DNA from: Firmicutes bacterium CAG:345
GTDB taxonomy: Bacteria > Bacillota_I > Bacilli_A > RFN20 > CAG-288
DNA: 5,724 bases
NCBI GenBank assembly: GCA_000433315.1
Contig: FR893366.1
Span: 1 to 5,724, forward strand
Direction: 5' to 3'
The first letter of the stretch is position 1, and every line of letters begins with the position of its first letter. Under the pieces are notes generated by a model. That model was given only the letters and a program-made list of their open reading frames with translations, ran no database searches and was not told the DNA's origin. Below are positions 5,591 through 5,724 of the stretch, piece by piece. Position numbers and translations under genes: made by a program.

Positions 5591-5602
5591 CTTAAACTAA
5601 CA
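5578..5602 (-). terminator. Small hairpin with T-run on the - strand (weak terminator or operator dyad)
   Basis: TGTTAG (5585-5590) and CTAACA (5597-5602) form a perfect 6-bp inverted repeat with a 6-nt loop; read on the - strand it is followed by seven T (5584-5578). This is the form of a short intrinsic terminator for a gene entering from the right. Because one arm is the -35 of the hydrolase promoter, it could instead be a repressor operator. The stem is short, so both readings are tentative. Confidence 0.4.
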
Positions 5603-5724
5603 AATTTAAAAAATAATTTTTAATCATAAAATCAAATAATCTATATATTTTATAAAATAAAATAATATTAAAATGTTGAAAAATAAAATAGATATGCATA
5701 AAATATAAATGCAAAAGAGTATTG
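5603..5724. other. Very A+T-rich intergenic stretch at the right edge, possible + strand promoter
   Basis: These ~120 bases are almost entirely A and T with no gene I can support. On the + strand TTGAAA (5676-5681) and TAAAAT (5699-5704) are 17 bases apart, which could be the promoter of a divergent gene starting beyond the window. A purine-rich AAAAGAG lies at 5713-5719, near the edge. In DNA this rich in A+T such matches arise easily. Confidence 0.3.

Noticed and set aside
5592..5724. Frame open on the - strand from the right edge for 43 codons, ending TAA at 5592-5594 inside the hairpin
   Set aside because: The product is almost only Phe, Tyr, Ile, Leu and Asn, as expected from T-rich noise; a second - strand frame is also open for over 30 codons, so openness is not evidence of coding here.
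1..5724. CRISPR array, tRNA/rRNA gene, insertion sequence or att site
   Set aside because: No regularly spaced direct repeats, no tRNA-like cloverleaf, no transposase and no terminal inverted repeats were found on reading either strand.

Overview
This window is strongly A+T-rich bacterial DNA with the standard genetic code: TGA is used as a stop at 4573-4575, where it overlaps an ATG. Shine-Dalgarno sites are classic AAGGAG-type, promoters are sigma-A-like, and intrinsic hairpin/T-run terminators separate the genes. The gene types (a GLUG/beta-helix-like surface protein, an ATC-hydrolase-family protein, a BAAT_C-type alpha/beta hydrolase and an M18 aminopeptidase) fit a low-GC Firmicute. A gut-associated member of the Erysipelotrichales/RF39/Clostridia kind is an inference; no species is claimed.

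Left part, + strand (1-2409): the 3' end of a large extracellular repeat protein, open at the left edge (1-1248), closed by a strong terminator. Next is a 76-residue, two-helix TM2-like membrane protein with its own promoter and its own terminator (1317-1658). Then comes an AbiEi-type antitoxin/regulator gene. It starts normally at 1783 but is cut by an in-frame TAA at 2230-2232, with the C-terminal third still readable in the same frame to 2409. A bidirectional terminator (2441-2482) separates this half from the convergent genes on the right.

Right part, - strand (2489-5590): reading right to left, an extended -10 promoter drives a two-gene unit made of an alpha/beta hydrolase (BAAT_C/acyl-CoA thioester hydrolase-like) and an L-2-amino-thiazoline-4-carboxylic acid hydrolase family protein. 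The two are joined by an ATGA stop/start overlap. The M18 aminopeptidase follows with its own promoter in a 78-nt gap; no terminator is evident between, so read-through from the hydrolase pair is possible. The last ~220 bases are extremely A+T-rich, hold the hydrolase promoter and a small hairpin, and may hold the promoter of a + strand gene beyond the window.

Functionally this looks like ordinary chromosome: surface protein, membrane protein, a decaying antitoxin-like regulator, and cytosolic hydrolases. I do not see a convincing new multi-gene defence or mobile system. The observations most worth a second look are the translationally coupled hydrolase pair of unknown substrate, the interrupted and partnerless AbiEi-like gene with a dyad upstream, and the dyad that overlaps the -35 of the hydrolase promoter.
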